NCBI RefSeq assembly: GCF_011758655.1
Contig: NZ_JAAMPA010000002.1
Span: 992,001 to 1,056,000, forward strand
Direction of reading: 5' to 3'
DNA: 64,000 nt
Source: Modestobacter marinus
Lineage (GTDB): Bacteria > Actinomycetota > Actinomycetes > Mycobacteriales > Geodermatophilaceae
The position numbers and the translations under genes are program-made. How positions within the stretch are numbered: position 1 is the first letter of the stretch; each line of letters starts with the position of its first letter. Shown one piece after another: positions 44,165 to 52,643 of this stretch. A model generated the notes under the pieces. The model saw nothing but the letters and a program-made list of their open reading frames with translations, had not been told where the DNA came from and searched no databases.

Positions 44165-44254
44165 ATGAGAGAACGCCCAGGACCCGACCGGGTCACGCGG
44201 TGCCCCCGGCACCGGGCGACCCTGCCCTCCGCCGTCCCGGCCCGCCGACGGTGA
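44165..44254 (+). CDS. 29-codon ORF with strong ribosome-binding site, coupled to glycerophosphotransferase
   Basis: ATG 44165 follows GGAGGAGGAG at an ideal distance, the strongest such site in the window. It encodes a basic 29-residue peptide starting MRERPGPDRV. Its TGA overlaps the GTG of the downstream transferase gene (GTGA). It may be a real small protein or serve to deliver ribosomes to the next start. No homologue is known to me. Confidence 0.4.
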   Translation: MRERPGPDRVTRCPRHRATLPSAVPARRR

Positions 44255-45378
44255 AGGTCGTCTTCAACAGCTTCGGCGGCCGGTACAACGACAACCCGCG
44301 GGCCATCTACGAGGCCCTCGTCGCCCGGGGCACCGAGATGGACGCCGTCTGGCTGGCCCGTCCGGACCTGCGGGCGGACTTCCCGGCCGGCGTGCAGACC
44401 GTGGAGACCTGGGGCCCCGACGCCCGGGCGGCCGTGGAGTCCGCCGACGTCATCGTCTCCAACGACGGCATCTCCCGGGAGTGGGACAAGCAGCCCACGA
44501 CGACCTACCTGCAGACCTGGCACGGGACGCCGCTCAAGCGGCTGCACCGGGACGCGGTGTGGGCCCCGGAGGGCCGGCTGGAGCTGGTCATGCAGGACAT
44601 CGCCCGGTGGGACCACCTGCTCTCCCCCAACGCGGCGAGCACCCCGCACCTGCGCAGCGCCTTCGGCTTCACCGGCCCGGTGCACGAGACGGGCTACCCG
44701 CGCAACGACGTGCTCAGCGCGCCCGACCGCGACCGCCGGCGGGCCCGGGTGCGCGCCGCGCTGGGGATCGCCGACCACGTCACCGCCGTGCTCTACGCCC
44801 CGACCTGGCGCGACGACCTCGTGCTCGCCGACGACGGCCCGGCGCACACGTTCCCGGTCGACCTCGGCGACCTCGCCCGCGGCCTGGGTCCGGACCACGT
44901 GCTGCTGGTCCGGCTGCACGCGATGGTGTCCGACCGGCTGGAGGTCCAGGGCACGGCCCCGTTGCTCGACGTCTCCCGGCACCCCGACATCAGCGAGCTG
45001 TACCTGGCCGCCGACGTCCTGGTCACCGACTACTCCTCGACGATGTTCGACTTCGCCGTCACCGGGAAGCCGATCGTCCACTTCACCTACGACCTCGAGC
45101 ACTACCGCGACGACCTGCGCGGCTTCTACTTCGACCTGGCCGAGATCGCACCGGGCCCGCTGCTGACCACCAGCGAGCAGGTGCTGACGGCGATCGCCGG
45201 GCTCGGCGGGCGTCCATGGATGCCCACCGAGCGGTACAACCGGTTCCGGGAGCGCTTCTGCTCCCTGGAGGACGGCGCCGCCACCGAACGGGTCCTCCAG
45301 CTGTTCTTCCCCACCGACGGCCACCCCGGCCGGCCGGGCGACACCCCCGTGCCAACGAACGACGAACCGAGGAGATGA
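44251..45378 (+). CDS. CDP-glycerol glycerophosphotransferase family protein
   Basis: This 375-residue GT-B-like enzyme has the TagB/TagF-type signatures TYLQTWHGTPLKRL, VLYAPTWRDD and VLVTDYSSTMFDFAVTGKPIVHFTYDL. Such enzymes add glycerol- or ribitol-phosphate units to teichoic-acid-like polymers at the inner membrane face. GTG 44251 gives the usual KVVFNSFGGRYNDNPRAIYEAL N-terminus; an alternative GTG at 44200 is in frame. A nucleotidyltransferase gene follows at once, which suggests a small module that makes an activated polyol phosphate or sugar and polymerises it. The exact polymer is unknown. The pair is absent from the equivalent mycobacterial region. Confidence 0.87.
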   Translation: MKVVFNSFGGRYNDNPRAIYEALVARGTEMDAVWLARPDLRADFPAGVQTVETWGPDARAAVESADVIVSNDGISREWDKQPTTTYLQTWHGTPLKRLHRDAVWAPEGRLELVMQDIARWDHLLSPNAASTPHLRSAFGFTGPVHETGYPRNDVLSAPDRDRRRARVRAALGIADHVTAVLYAPTWRDDLVLADDGPAHTFPVDLGDLARGLGPDHVLLVRLHAMVSDRLEVQGTAPLLDVSRHPDISELYLAADVLVTDYSSTMFDFAVTGKPIVHFTYDLEHYRDDLRGFYFDLAEIAPGPLLTTSEQVLTAIAGLGGRPWMPTERYNRFRERFCSLEDGAATERVLQLFFPTDGHPGRPGDTPVPTNDEPRR

Positions 45379-45380
45379 GC

Positions 45381-46187
45381 ATGCGCACTGCTGACCCGAT
45401 CCTGACCGGGGGCCGCGATCAGCGGTCGCGTCCCCGGGTCGCCGTCCGCCCCGCCGCACCGCAGGTGGTCGTGCTGGCCGCCGGCATGGGCACCCGGCTG
45501 GGCCGCAAGCTGCCCAAGCCGCTCACCCCGCTGATGGACGGCCGCAGCATCATGCAGCAGCAGCTGGACGGCATCCGCACCGTCTTCGGCGACGCCACCC
45601 CGATCACCGCGGTGGTGGGCTACCGGGCCAAGGCGGTCATGCGCGCCCAGCCGGACCTGCTGTTCGCGTTCAACCCCGACTTCGCCGTCACCAACACCTC
45701 ACAGAGCCTGCTCCGCGCGCTGCGCACCTCGCAGCCCGGCGGCGTCCTCTGGCTGAACGGCGACGTGGTGTTCGACCCGGCGGTGCTCGACCACGCCGCC
45801 CCGCTGGTGCACGCCGACGAGAGCTTCGTGTGCGTGGACACCTCCACCGTCGCCGACGAGGAGGTCAAGTACACCCTCGACGCCGACGGGTTCGTCCGCG
45901 AGCTGTCCAAGACCGTGACCGGCGGCCTCGGCGAGGCGGTCGGGATCAACTACGTCTCCGGGTCGGACAAGGCCGCGCTGATCGAGCAGCTCACCGCGTG
46001 CGAGGCCGCCGACTACTTCGAGCGCGGCATGGAGCTGGCGATCCAGCGGTCGGGCGTCCGCTTCCGGCCGCTGGACATCTCCCGGTTCTCCGCGGTGGAG
46101 GTCGACTTCGACGACGACCTGCAGCGGGCGAACACCTGGCTGGGCTCCCGGGCGGCCCTCGAGCCGCTCGCCTCCGAGCTGCGCTGA
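45381..46187 (+). CDS. NTP-transferase (sugar/polyol-phosphate nucleotidyltransferase-like)
   Basis: This 268-residue protein has the nucleotidyltransferase signature VVVLAAGMGTRLGRKLPKPLTPL near residue 27-49 and the metal-binding LWLNGDVVFDP around residue 128. LicC-type cytidylyltransferases and GlmU-like uridylyltransferases share this fold, so the nucleotide and substrate are not determined. Coupling to a CDP-glycerol transferase family gene makes a CTP-using enzyme plausible. ATG 45381 was chosen because GAGGAG ends 6 nt upstream; an ATG at 45375 overlaps the previous stop but touches that signal. A GC-rich hairpin follows. Confidence 0.82.
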   Translation: MRTADPILTGGRDQRSRPRVAVRPAAPQVVVLAAGMGTRLGRKLPKPLTPLMDGRSIMQQQLDGIRTVFGDATPITAVVGYRAKAVMRAQPDLLFAFNPDFAVTNTSQSLLRALRTSQPGGVLWLNGDVVFDPAVLDHAAPLVHADESFVCVDTSTVADEEVKYTLDADGFVRELSKTVTGGLGEAVGINYVSGSDKAALIEQLTACEAADYFERGMELAIQRSGVRFRPLDISRFSAVEVDFDDDLQRANTWLGSRAALEPLASELR

Positions 46188-46222
46188 GGCAACTGCGCTG
46201 AGACGACTGCGCTGAAGGGCCC

Positions 46223-46255
46223 GGCGCCCCGTCCGCCACGCGCGGGCGGGGCGCC
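46223..46255. terminator. Hairpin between nucleotidyltransferase and opposing oxidoreductase genes
   Basis: GGCGCCCCGTCCGC at 46223-46236 pairs with GCGGGCGGGGCGCC (one mismatch) at 46242-46255. Just upstream, CTGCGCTGA occurs three times in 38 bp around the stop codon. Confidence 0.7.
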
Positions 46256-46262
46256 GTGCCGT

Positions 46263-47192
46263 TCAGGTCAGCTGCGGGGCCACCTCGGCGGCCACCAGAT
46301 CCAGGTGGTCCAGGTCGGCCAGGTCCAGCACCTGCAGGTAGACCCGGCCCGCCCCGGCCTCGGCGTACCGGCCCAGGATGTCGACCGCCTCGGCCGGCGT
46401 GCCGGCCACCCCGTGGGCCCGCAGGTCCGCGACGTCCCGGCCGATGGCCGCGGCCCGTCGGGCCAGCTCGGACTCGTCCCGGCCGACGCACAGCACCAGC
46501 GCGGAGCTGTAGACCAGCTCACCGGGGTCGCGGCCGGCCTCGGTGCAGGCCTCCCGGACACCGGCGAAGAGCCGGGCGTTCTCCTCCGCCGAGGCGAAGG
46601 GCACGTTGAACTCGGCCGCGTACCGCGCCGCCAGCCGCGGGGTGCGCTTCTTCCCGCTGCCGCCGATCAGGATGGGGACGCCGCCGGGCTGCACCGGCTT
46701 GGGCAGCGCCGGCGAGCCGGTCAGCTGGTAGTGCTCACCGGCGAAGTCGAAGGTCTCCCCCGCCGGGGTGTTCCACAGCCCGCTGATGACGGCGACCTGC
46801 TCCTCGTACCGGTCGAACCGCTCCCCCAGCTCCGGAAAAGGGATGCCGTAGGCGCGGTGCTCGGCGGCGAACCACCCCGAGCCGATGCCCAGCTCCACCC
46901 GCCCGCCGCTCATCTGGTCGACCTGCGCCACCGAGATGGCCAGCGGGCCGGGCAGCCGGAAGGTCGCCGCGGTCATCAGGGTGCCGAGCCGGATCCGGGA
47001 CGTCTCCCGGGCCAGGCCGGCCAGGGTGACCCAGGCGTCGGTCGGGCCGGGCAGCCCGTCCCCGCCCATGGTCAGGTAGTGGTCGGAGCGGAAGAAGGCG
47101 TCGAAACCGGTCTCCTCGGTGCGCCGGGCCACCGCGAGCAGGTCGTCGTAGGTGGCGCCCATCTGGGGTTCGGTGAAGATCCGTAGCTGCAC
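46263..47192 (-). CDS. LLM-class (F420-dependent) oxidoreductase
   Basis: This 309-residue luciferase-like TIM-barrel protein probably uses coenzyme F420. Signatures are TGFDAFFRSDHYLTMGGD, GRVELGIGSGWFAAEHRAYGIPFPELGERFDRYEE and the C-terminal GVAGTPAEAVDILGRYAEAGAGRVYLQ. The F420-family label follows from similarity to actinobacterial members; the substrate is unknown. GTG 47192 follows a weak -10-like CAGACT by 7 nt and may be leaderless. It stands alone on the minus strand. Confidence 0.9.
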   Translation of the reverse strand: MQLRIFTEPQMGATYDDLLAVARRTEETGFDAFFRSDHYLTMGGDGLPGPTDAWVTLAGLARETSRIRLGTLMTAATFRLPGPLAISVAQVDQMSGGRVELGIGSGWFAAEHRAYGIPFPELGERFDRYEEQVAVISGLWNTPAGETFDFAGEHYQLTGSPALPKPVQPGGVPILIGGSGKKRTPRLAARYAAEFNVPFASAEENARLFAGVREACTEAGRDPGELVYSSALVLCVGRDESELARRAAAIGRDVADLRAHGVAGTPAEAVDILGRYAEAGAGRVYLQVLDLADLDHLDLVAAEVAPQLT

Positions 47193-47289
47193 CCGGCCGA
47201 GTCTGCCAGCGGCGCGGCCGCTCGATCCGGGCCTCTCACCGACTGCGGAGGGGGTTCGGGGTGTGCCCGTGCTCGCCAGCGGGCAGGAT

Positions 47290-47305
47290 GATCGCTGAAG
47301 CGATC
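47290..47305. promoter_or_regulatory. 16-bp palindrome GATCGCT-GA-AGCGATC before helical membrane protein gene
   Basis: The arms are exact and only 2 nt apart. It lies 17 bp upstream of the GTG at 47323 and just before its GGAGGTG ribosome-binding site, so it could be an operator or an RNA hairpin affecting translation. Confidence 0.35.
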
Positions 47306-47322
47306 AACTCGGAGGTGCTGGA

Positions 47323-48669
47323 GTGTTCCGCAAGAAGAGCTCGACAGAGGTCATCGGGACCGAGTTGCAAGAGGGGTTCGCCCACATCGGCGCGGCGGTC
47401 ACCGAGGCCCGTCGGGCGACGGCGGAGCAGCTCGCCCCGCAGGTGGCGGCCGCGGCCAAGGCGGCGCAGACCACCTACGCCGCTGACGTCGCCCCCCGCG
47501 TCGAGGCGGCCGTGGCCGCCCTCGCCCCGCAGCTGGACGCCGCCCGGGAGGTGCTGGTCCCGCGGCTGGAGGCGGCACAGAAGAACCTCGCGCCCCGCAT
47601 CGACGCGGCGCAGAAGGCCTACGAGAAGGACCTCGTCCCGCGTCTGGACGCGGCCAGCCGGGCCGCGCGGGCCAACCTGGAGATCGCGGTGGCCACCGCG
47701 ATCCCACGGATCGAGGCCGCCCGTGAGGCGAGCGGTCCGGCGTTCGACGCCGCCGCCAAGTCCGCGCGGGCGAACCTGGAGGCGGCGATCGCCGCCGCGG
47801 CACCCCGGATCGAGGCCGCTCGCGGCGCAGCCGGCCCCGCGCTGGACAACGCCCGCGCCGGCCTGGTCGGCGGTGTGGAGGCGGCTCGGGCCCAGCTGGA
47901 CGCCCGGAGCACGGAGCTCGCCGCCACCGCCGCGACCCTCGGTGCGGCCACCGCCAAGCAGGGCGACAAGGTCCGTCAGGACGCCGCTGCCGCCGCCGAC
48001 GCCGCGCGGGCGCAGGCTGCGCTGCGGGTCGCCGCGATGCGCGCTGCGGCGGAGACCAACCGCAAGGCCGCCGGCAAGAAGGCCGACAAGCTCGGCAAGA
48101 AGGCCGACAAGCTGTCCAAGAAGGCGGCCAAGCGGCGCACCGAGCTGGAGAAGGCCGCCGCCCGGGCCCGCAAGGAGGCCGGCAAGCGCACGGCGAAGAC
48201 CGTCACGACGGTCAAGCGGCGCGTCGGCGTCGAGCCGGAGCCCCGTCGCTGGCCGTGGGTGGTCGGCGTCCTCGCCGTCCTCGCCGCGGTCGCCGTGGTG
48301 CTGCGCAAGAAGAACGCGAGCGACCCCTGGACCCCGGCGCCCACCGGCGACGGCCCCGTGCCCAGTTACCGAGAGGACCCCGTGCCCACGTCCCCGAGCA
48401 CCCCCGCAGGCGGAACCGAGAGCCCTGAGGCCCAGGGCAAGACGGTCTCCACGGCCGAGACGGCCCCCTCGGACTCCAGCCCCACCGACACCGACGTCGG
48501 CGCGCTGACCGCCCAGCCGGCCTCCGGGCCCGGTGAGCCGAGCAACCAGTCGACGCCGGAGCCGGCGAGCAGCACCCTGAACGACCCGGACACCCCGGTG
48601 GCCACCGCCGGGCCCGACGGTGAGAACACCGGCGGCCCGGACGGCACGCCCGGCAACACCCGCGGCTGA
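47323..48669 (+). CDS. Repetitive amphipathic-helix protein with one transmembrane helix, unknown function
   Basis: This 448-residue protein has no recognised family. Residues about 25-230 are built from 11- and 22-residue-like amphipathic helical repeats ([40 protein letters not shown]), reminiscent of apolipoprotein or LEA-type helices. A basic Lys/Ala stretch (240-295) precedes one transmembrane helix ([20 protein letters not shown], about 308-327), then a 120-residue Ser/Thr/Pro-rich acidic tail. GGAGGTG lies 5 nt before the GTG. The order suggests a cytoplasmic membrane-surface-binding part and a disordered outside part; this is inference. A hairpin follows. Confidence 0.75.
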   Translation: MFRKKSSTEVIGTELQEGFAHIGAAVTEARRATAEQLAPQVAAAAKAAQTTYAADVAPRVEAAVAALAPQLDAAREVLVPRLEAAQKNLAPRIDAAQKAYEKDLVPRLDAASRAARANLEIAVATAIPRIEAAREASGPAFDAAAKSARANLEAAIAAAAPRIEAARGAAGPALDNARAGLVGGVEAARAQLDARSTELAATAATLGAATAKQGDKVRQDAAAAADAARAQAALRVAAMRAAAETNRKAAGKKADKLGKKADKLSKKAAKRRTELEKAAARARKEAGKRTAKTVTTVKRRVGVEPEPRRWPWVVGVLAVLAAVAVVLRKKNASDPWTPAPTGDGPVPSYREDPVPTSPSTPAGGTESPEAQGKTVSTAETAPSDSSPTDTDVGALTAQPASGPGEPSNQSTPEPASSTLNDPDTPVATAGPDGENTGGPDGTPGNTRG

Positions 48670-48688
48670 TCCCAGCCGCACCGCCTCA

Positions 48689-48722
48689 GGAGGGGGCCCA
48701 GCCAGCCGGCTGGGCCCCCTCC
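48689..48722. terminator. 15-bp perfect hairpin upstream of lipA
   Basis: GGAGGGGGCCCAGCC at 48689-48703 pairs exactly with 48708-48722 around an AGCC loop; it ends the preceding gene. Confidence 0.8.
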
Positions 48723-48753
48723 GTCGTCCCGGGGCAGCCCGGCAGGGCGGGAG

Positions 48754-48759
48754 TACCGT
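48754..48759 (+). promoter_or_regulatory. -10 box TACCGT of leaderless lipA transcript
   Basis: TACCGT ends 7 nt before the lipA ATG at 48767. Confidence 0.5.
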
Positions 48760-48766
48760 GCTGGAC

Positions 48767-49768
48767 ATGAGCTTGGGCATGGAGGAGGCAGCCACGACTG
48801 CAGGGCCGGAGGCCCCGGCGACGTCCTCGCCGATCGAGCCGGCGGGCCGCAAGCTGTTGCGGCTGGAGGTCCGCAACAGCCAGACGCCGATCGAGCGCAA
48901 GCCCGAGTGGATCAAGACCAAGCTCAAGACGGGGCCGGAGTACACCGAGCTCAAGTCGCTGGTCAAGCGCGAGGGCCTGCACACGGTGTGCGAGGAGGCC
49001 GGCTGTCCCAACATCTACGAGTGCTGGGAGGACCGGGAGGCCACCTTCCTCATCGGCGGTGACCAGTGCACCCGGCGCTGCGACTTCTGCCAGATCGACA
49101 CCGGCAAGCCGGCCGACTTCGACGCCGACGAGCCCCGCCGGGTCGCTGAGAGCGTGGCCACGATGGGCCTGCGCTACGCCACCATCACCGGCGTCGCCCG
49201 CGACGACCTGCCCGACGGCGGCGCGTGGCTGTACGCCGAGACGGTGCGCCAGATCCACGAGCAGATCCCCGGCTGCGGCGTCGAGCTCCTCATCCCCGAC
49301 TTCAACGCCGAGCCCGACCAGCTGGCCGAGGTGTTCTCCTCCCGGCCGGAGGTGCTGGCCCACAACGTCGAGACGGTGCCGCGCATCTTCAAGCGGATCC
49401 GCCCCGGCTTCCGCTTCGAGCGCTCGCTGGCGGTGATCACCGCGGCCCGCGAGGCCGGCCTGGTCACCAAGTCCAACCTGATCCTGGGCATGGGCGAGGA
49501 GCCGCACGAGGTCGTGGAGACCATGCAGGCACTGCACGACGCCGGCTGCGACCTGCTGACCATCACCCAGTACCTGCGGCCCAGCGTCCGGCACCACCCG
49601 GTGGTCCGGTGGGTCAAGCCCGACGAGTTCGTCGGGTTCGCCGCCGAGGCCGAGCGGATCGGCTTCCCCGGCGTCCTGGCCGGTCCGCTGGTGCGCAGCT
49701 CCTACCGCGCCGGCCGGCTCTACCAGCAGGCCGCCGAGGCCCGCGGGCTCACCGTCACCACCGCCTGA
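48767..49768 (+). CDS. lipA: Lipoyl synthase
   Basis: This 333-residue radical-SAM enzyme inserts two sulfurs into octanoyl groups on lipoyl domains. It carries both clusters: the auxiliary 4Fe-4S motif [12 protein letters not shown] and the radical-SAM motif CTRRCDFC, plus the C-terminal RSSYRA serine that ligates the auxiliary cluster. Length and start match the family; the ATG lies 7 nt after a -10 box without ribosome-binding site. DUF4191 and RDD genes follow as in Rv2218-Rv2219A, while lipB is separated by the leuS/glycerophosphotransferase insertion. Confidence 0.97.
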   Translation: MSLGMEEAATTAGPEAPATSSPIEPAGRKLLRLEVRNSQTPIERKPEWIKTKLKTGPEYTELKSLVKREGLHTVCEEAGCPNIYECWEDREATFLIGGDQCTRRCDFCQIDTGKPADFDADEPRRVAESVATMGLRYATITGVARDDLPDGGAWLYAETVRQIHEQIPGCGVELLIPDFNAEPDQLAEVFSSRPEVLAHNVETVPRIFKRIRPGFRFERSLAVITAAREAGLVTKSNLILGMGEEPHEVVETMQALHDAGCDLLTITQYLRPSVRHHPVVRWVKPDEFVGFAAEAERIGFPGVLAGPLVRSSYRAGRLYQQAAEARGLTVTTA

Positions 49769-49836
49769 GCCCGGCGGGCCGCTGCCGGCGGCCCGCCGAG
49801 TCCACGAGTGGCACGGGGGCAGCCGGTCCCGGCGAC

Positions 49837-49842
49837 TATCGT
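49837..49842 (+). promoter_or_regulatory. -10 box TATCGT of leaderless DUF4191 transcript
   Basis: TATCGT ends 7 nt before the ATG at 49850, and no ribosome-binding site is present. Confidence 0.55.
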
Positions 49843-49849
49843 GGGCGGC

Positions 49850-50722
49850 ATGGCACGCAGCAGGTCCACCGACACCTCCGCCCCCGCCGGCGCCGCGGGG
49901 CGCGGTCCGGCCGGCGCCCCGCCCGGGCGCGGCAGCAAGGGCTCGACCGCGGTCGGCGCCGCTGCCGCAGGGGGCACGGGCCGGCGCAGCAAGGCACCGA
50001 AGGCCCCCAAGCTGGGCAAGGACGGCCAGCCGAAGGTCTCCCGGCTGGCCAAGCTGAAGGGCCAGGCCGGGATGATTCGGCAGGCCTACTCGATGACCTA
50101 CCGGAACGACCCCAAGCTGCCCTGGGTGATGCTCATCGCCTTCGTGGTGGTGGCCGGCGTGGTCGAGCTGGTCGGCATCCTGCTCAGTTCCCCGTTCCTC
50201 TTCCTGCCCTTCGCCGTCCTGCTCGGTCTGCTGGCGGCGCTGATCGTCTTCGGCCGCCGGGCGCAGGGCTCGGCCTACCGGCAGGTCGAGGGTCGGCCGG
50301 GTGCTGCCTCGTGGGTCCTGGAGGGCATGCGCGGTGACTGGCGGGTCAGCTCCGGCGTCGCGGGCAACCGTGAGCTGGACTCCGTCCACCGGGTGCTCGG
50401 CCGCCCGGGCATCGTGCTGGTGGGCGAGGGCAACCCGCAGCGGGTCCGGAGCCTCATCGCGGCGGAGAAGCGCCGGATCGCCAAGGTCGTCGGGGATGCG
50501 CCGATCTACGACGTCACGGTCGGCGACGGCGAGGGCCAGGTTCCGCTGAAGAAGCTGAGCGCCCACGTGATGAAGCTGCCCCGCAACCTCTCCGGCGGTG
50601 AGGTGAACGCGCTGGGCAAGCGGATGTCGGCGCTGGGCGGCGCGCGCCCGCCGGTGCCCGGGGGTCCGCTCCCCGGTGGCCGGCAGATGTCGGTCAGCCA
50701 GCGCCAGGTCCGCCGCCGCTGA
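49850..50722 (+). CDS. DUF4191 membrane protein
   Basis: This 290-residue protein has a basic disordered N-terminus (residues 1-75), the conserved LKGQAGMIRQAYSMTYRNDPKLPW segment, two transmembrane helices (about 98-115 and 120-140) and a soluble C-terminal domain with RRAQGSAYRQVEGRPGAASWVLEGMRG and GRPGIVLVGEG. These are hallmarks of DUF4191, found after lipA across actinomycetes (Rv2219). Function is unknown. The start appears leaderless. An 18-bp hairpin follows. Confidence 0.9.
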   Translation: MARSRSTDTSAPAGAAGRGPAGAPPGRGSKGSTAVGAAAAGGTGRRSKAPKAPKLGKDGQPKVSRLAKLKGQAGMIRQAYSMTYRNDPKLPWVMLIAFVVVAGVVELVGILLSSPFLFLPFAVLLGLLAALIVFGRRAQGSAYRQVEGRPGAASWVLEGMRGDWRVSSGVAGNRELDSVHRVLGRPGIVLVGEGNPQRVRSLIAAEKRRIAKVVGDAPIYDVTVGDGEGQVPLKKLSAHVMKLPRNLSGGEVNALGKRMSALGGARPPVPGGPLPGGRQMSVSQRQVRRR

Positions 50723-50739
50723 CCGCACGCAGACCCCCC

Positions 50740-50777
50740 ACGACGCCCCGGCCGCTGCCCAGCGGCCGGGGCGTCGT
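50740..50777. terminator. 18-bp perfect hairpin after DUF4191 gene
   Basis: ACGACGCCCCGGCCGCTG at 50740-50757 pairs exactly with 50760-50777 with only a 2-nt loop. It runs into a degenerate repeat of CGTGCGTCCGGGG units (50771-50835). Confidence 0.8.
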
Positions 50778-50862
50778 GCGTCCGGGGGTCGTGTGTCCTG
50801 GGTCGTGCGTCCGGGGCGGTGCGTCCTGGGGCGGTGCCGGCCGCTCGTGACCGGGGGTGCGG

Positions 50863-50883
50863 CCATGACCTGTGGGGTCATGG
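50863..50883. promoter_or_regulatory. Palindrome CCATGACC-N5-GGTCATGG upstream of small membrane gene
   Basis: The 8-bp arms are exact. The site is 77 bp before the start of the small membrane protein gene and near an XRE regulator gene downstream, so it is a candidate operator for that regulator. No other copy was noticed by eye in the window. Confidence 0.45.
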
Positions 50884-50959
50884 ACGGCGGGCCGCGGAGG
50901 GGCGACGGTGGTCGTGGCCGGAGGACCGGCCTCGTCAGCTCCCTCGAGAGGACACCGCC

Positions 50960-51355
50960 ATGACCACCACCACGCTCCCCCGGACCGGCTCGGCCCCGTC
51001 GGCACCGGCCCGCCTGCTCCAGCTCGACGGCGCCCTCTGCGCCACGGTGGGACTGGTCATGGGGACCGCCGCCGGCCCGGTCGCCGAGCTCCTCGGCACC
51101 GACGCGACCGGCGTCGTCCGCGCCGTGGGCATCGCCTTGGCGCTGTACGCCGCCGGCCTCCTCGTGAGCTCCCGCACCCGCTGGGCCCGACCGGTGCTGC
51201 GTGCCGTCGCGATCGGGAACCTCGGCTGGGAGGTGGCCAGCCTGGCCGTCGCCGTGCTCGCCGACCTGAGCACCACGGGGCGGGTCCTGGTCGCCGCCCA
51301 GGGCCTGGCCGTCGGCGCGCTCGCCCTCGTCCAGCTCCGGACCGGCCGACGGTGA
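50960..51355 (+). CDS. Small integral membrane protein (131 aa)
   Basis: This 131-residue protein has four hydrophobic helices (about 20-42, 50-68, 78-98, 104-122) with short polar turns (SSRTRWARP), similar in layout to many uncharacterised actinobacterial four-helix membrane proteins. No catalytic motif is visible. GAGAGGA precedes the ATG. The gene is followed after 64 bp by an XRE-family regulator in the same direction, and a palindrome lies upstream, so the two may form a regulated unit. Confidence 0.7.
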   Translation: MTTTTLPRTGSAPSAPARLLQLDGALCATVGLVMGTAAGPVAELLGTDATGVVRAVGIALALYAAGLLVSSRTRWARPVLRAVAIGNLGWEVASLAVAVLADLSTTGRVLVAAQGLAVGALALVQLRTGRR

Positions 51356-51419
51356 GCGGGACGCCGGCCCCCGGGTCGACCGCGTCCTCCCCCGTCCCGC
51401 CGGGTCCTGGCTGCCTCCG

Positions 51420-52217
51420 GTGACGACGACCTCCCCGCCGTCCGCCGCCGGCGCGCTGCTCCGGGAGTGGCGGGAGCAGCGACGGCTGAGCCAGCTGGAC
51501 CTGGCCGCCGTGACGGGGACGTCCACGCGGCACCTGTCCTGTGTCGAGACGGGGAGGTCCCGCCCGAGCCGTCAGCTGGTCCTCAGGCTCGGCGAGGGCC
51601 TGCAGATGCCGCTGTCGGAGCAGAACCGGGTCCTGCTCGCCGCCGGGTACGCGCCGGAGTACCAGGACGCCCGGCGCGACGCCGCGGCCACCCGGTACCT
51701 GCTCGAGGTCCTCGACCTGGCGCTGGCCGCGCACGACCCGTGGCCGGCGCTGGTCATCGACGCGCACTTCGACGTCGTCGCGATGAACGCCGCCGTCGAG
51801 CGGCTGATGACCCTGGTCGACCCGGAGCTGCTCGATCCGCCGGTCAACGTCGTCCGGGTGATGCTGCACCCGCGCGGGCTCGCGGACCGGGTGGTGAACT
51901 ACGGCGCCTGGCGGGCGCACCTCCTGCGGCAGGTCCGGCGACATGCCGCAGCCGATCCGTCGGTCGACCTGCAGGCCCTGCTCACCGAGGCGTCCGGCTA
52001 CCCGGACCGGGCCCCGGCCACGCCGGCGCACGCCGGTGCGACGTTCGCCCTGCCGCTCGAGCTGCGGGTCGACGGCGCCGTCCTGCGGACGTACAGCACC
52101 GTCGCCACGTTCGGCACCCCGCTGGACGTCGCCGCCAGCGAGCTCGCCATCGAGACGTTCCTGCCGGCGGACGAGACGACCCGGCGGTGGTTCGCCGAGG
52201 CGGCCGCCGGGACGTGA
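51420..52217 (+). CDS. XRE-family regulator with MmyB-like ligand-binding domain
   Basis: This 265-residue regulator has an N-terminal helix-turn-helix (LLREWREQRRLSQLDLAAVTGTSTRHLSCVETGRSRPS, about 12-50) and a C-terminal MmyB-like PAS-type domain (WPALVIDAHFDVVAMNAAVERL, then 'VVNYGAWRAHLLRQVRRHAAADPSVDLQALL'). Relatives often bind fatty acids or other hydrophobic ligands and control neighbouring genes. The GTG start has no strong ribosome-binding site. Probable target is the adjacent membrane-protein gene, by proximity only. It is convergent with the RDD gene, 3 bp apart. Confidence 0.88.
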   Translation: MTTTSPPSAAGALLREWREQRRLSQLDLAAVTGTSTRHLSCVETGRSRPSRQLVLRLGEGLQMPLSEQNRVLLAAGYAPEYQDARRDAAATRYLLEVLDLALAAHDPWPALVIDAHFDVVAMNAAVERLMTLVDPELLDPPVNVVRVMLHPRGLADRVVNYGAWRAHLLRQVRRHAAADPSVDLQALLTEASGYPDRAPATPAHAGATFALPLELRVDGAVLRTYSTVATFGTPLDVAASELAIETFLPADETTRRWFAEAAAGT

Positions 52218-52220
52218 GGG

Positions 52221-52643
52221 TCAGCGGTCCCGGATGACCGCGGTGCCGGTCCACCGGTCGTGCAGGCCACGACCGTCGACGTCGACGACGAGCGCCGGCA
52301 CCAGCAGCACGAGCAGCCCGGTGCGCGCGACCGCACGCCACAGGGCGACCCGCTGCTCCGGCTCCGGGTGGGCCAGCCGCAGGCCGAGCAGGCGCATGCC
52401 CGGCGTCTGACCGGCCAGCACCAGGAAGACCACGGTGATCAGCGCGAAGGACAGCAGGCTCCAGTTGCGGGGCAGCTCCGGCGCGGTGAACAGGCCGGCG
52501 ACCAGCGCCGCGGCCAGCGCGTCGACGAGGAAGGCGACGACCCGCTGCCCGAAGGAGGCGAGTGAGCCGGGTCCGTCACCGGGCAGCCCCAGTGCCGCGC
52601 CGCGGGCGCGCTCCTGAGAGGGTTGAGCGTCGTCCCTGGCCAC
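52221..52643 (-). CDS. RDD-family membrane protein
   Basis: This 140-residue protein has three hydrophobic helices and the RDD family pattern: [22 protein letters not shown] (R and D of RDD in helix one), [14 protein letters not shown], and the C-terminal [11 protein letters not shown]. Function is not established; some relatives are proposed transporters. GTG 52643 follows the -10 box TACGCT (52650-52655, minus strand) by 6 nt and appears leaderless. It diverges from glnA and corresponds to Rv2219A. Confidence 0.87.
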   Translation of the reverse strand: MARDDAQPSQERARGAALGLPGDGPGSLASFGQRVVAFLVDALAAALVAGLFTAPELPRNWSLLSFALITVVFLVLAGQTPGMRLLGLRLAHPEPEQRVALWRAVARTGLLVLLVPALVVDVDGRGLHDRWTGTAVIRDR

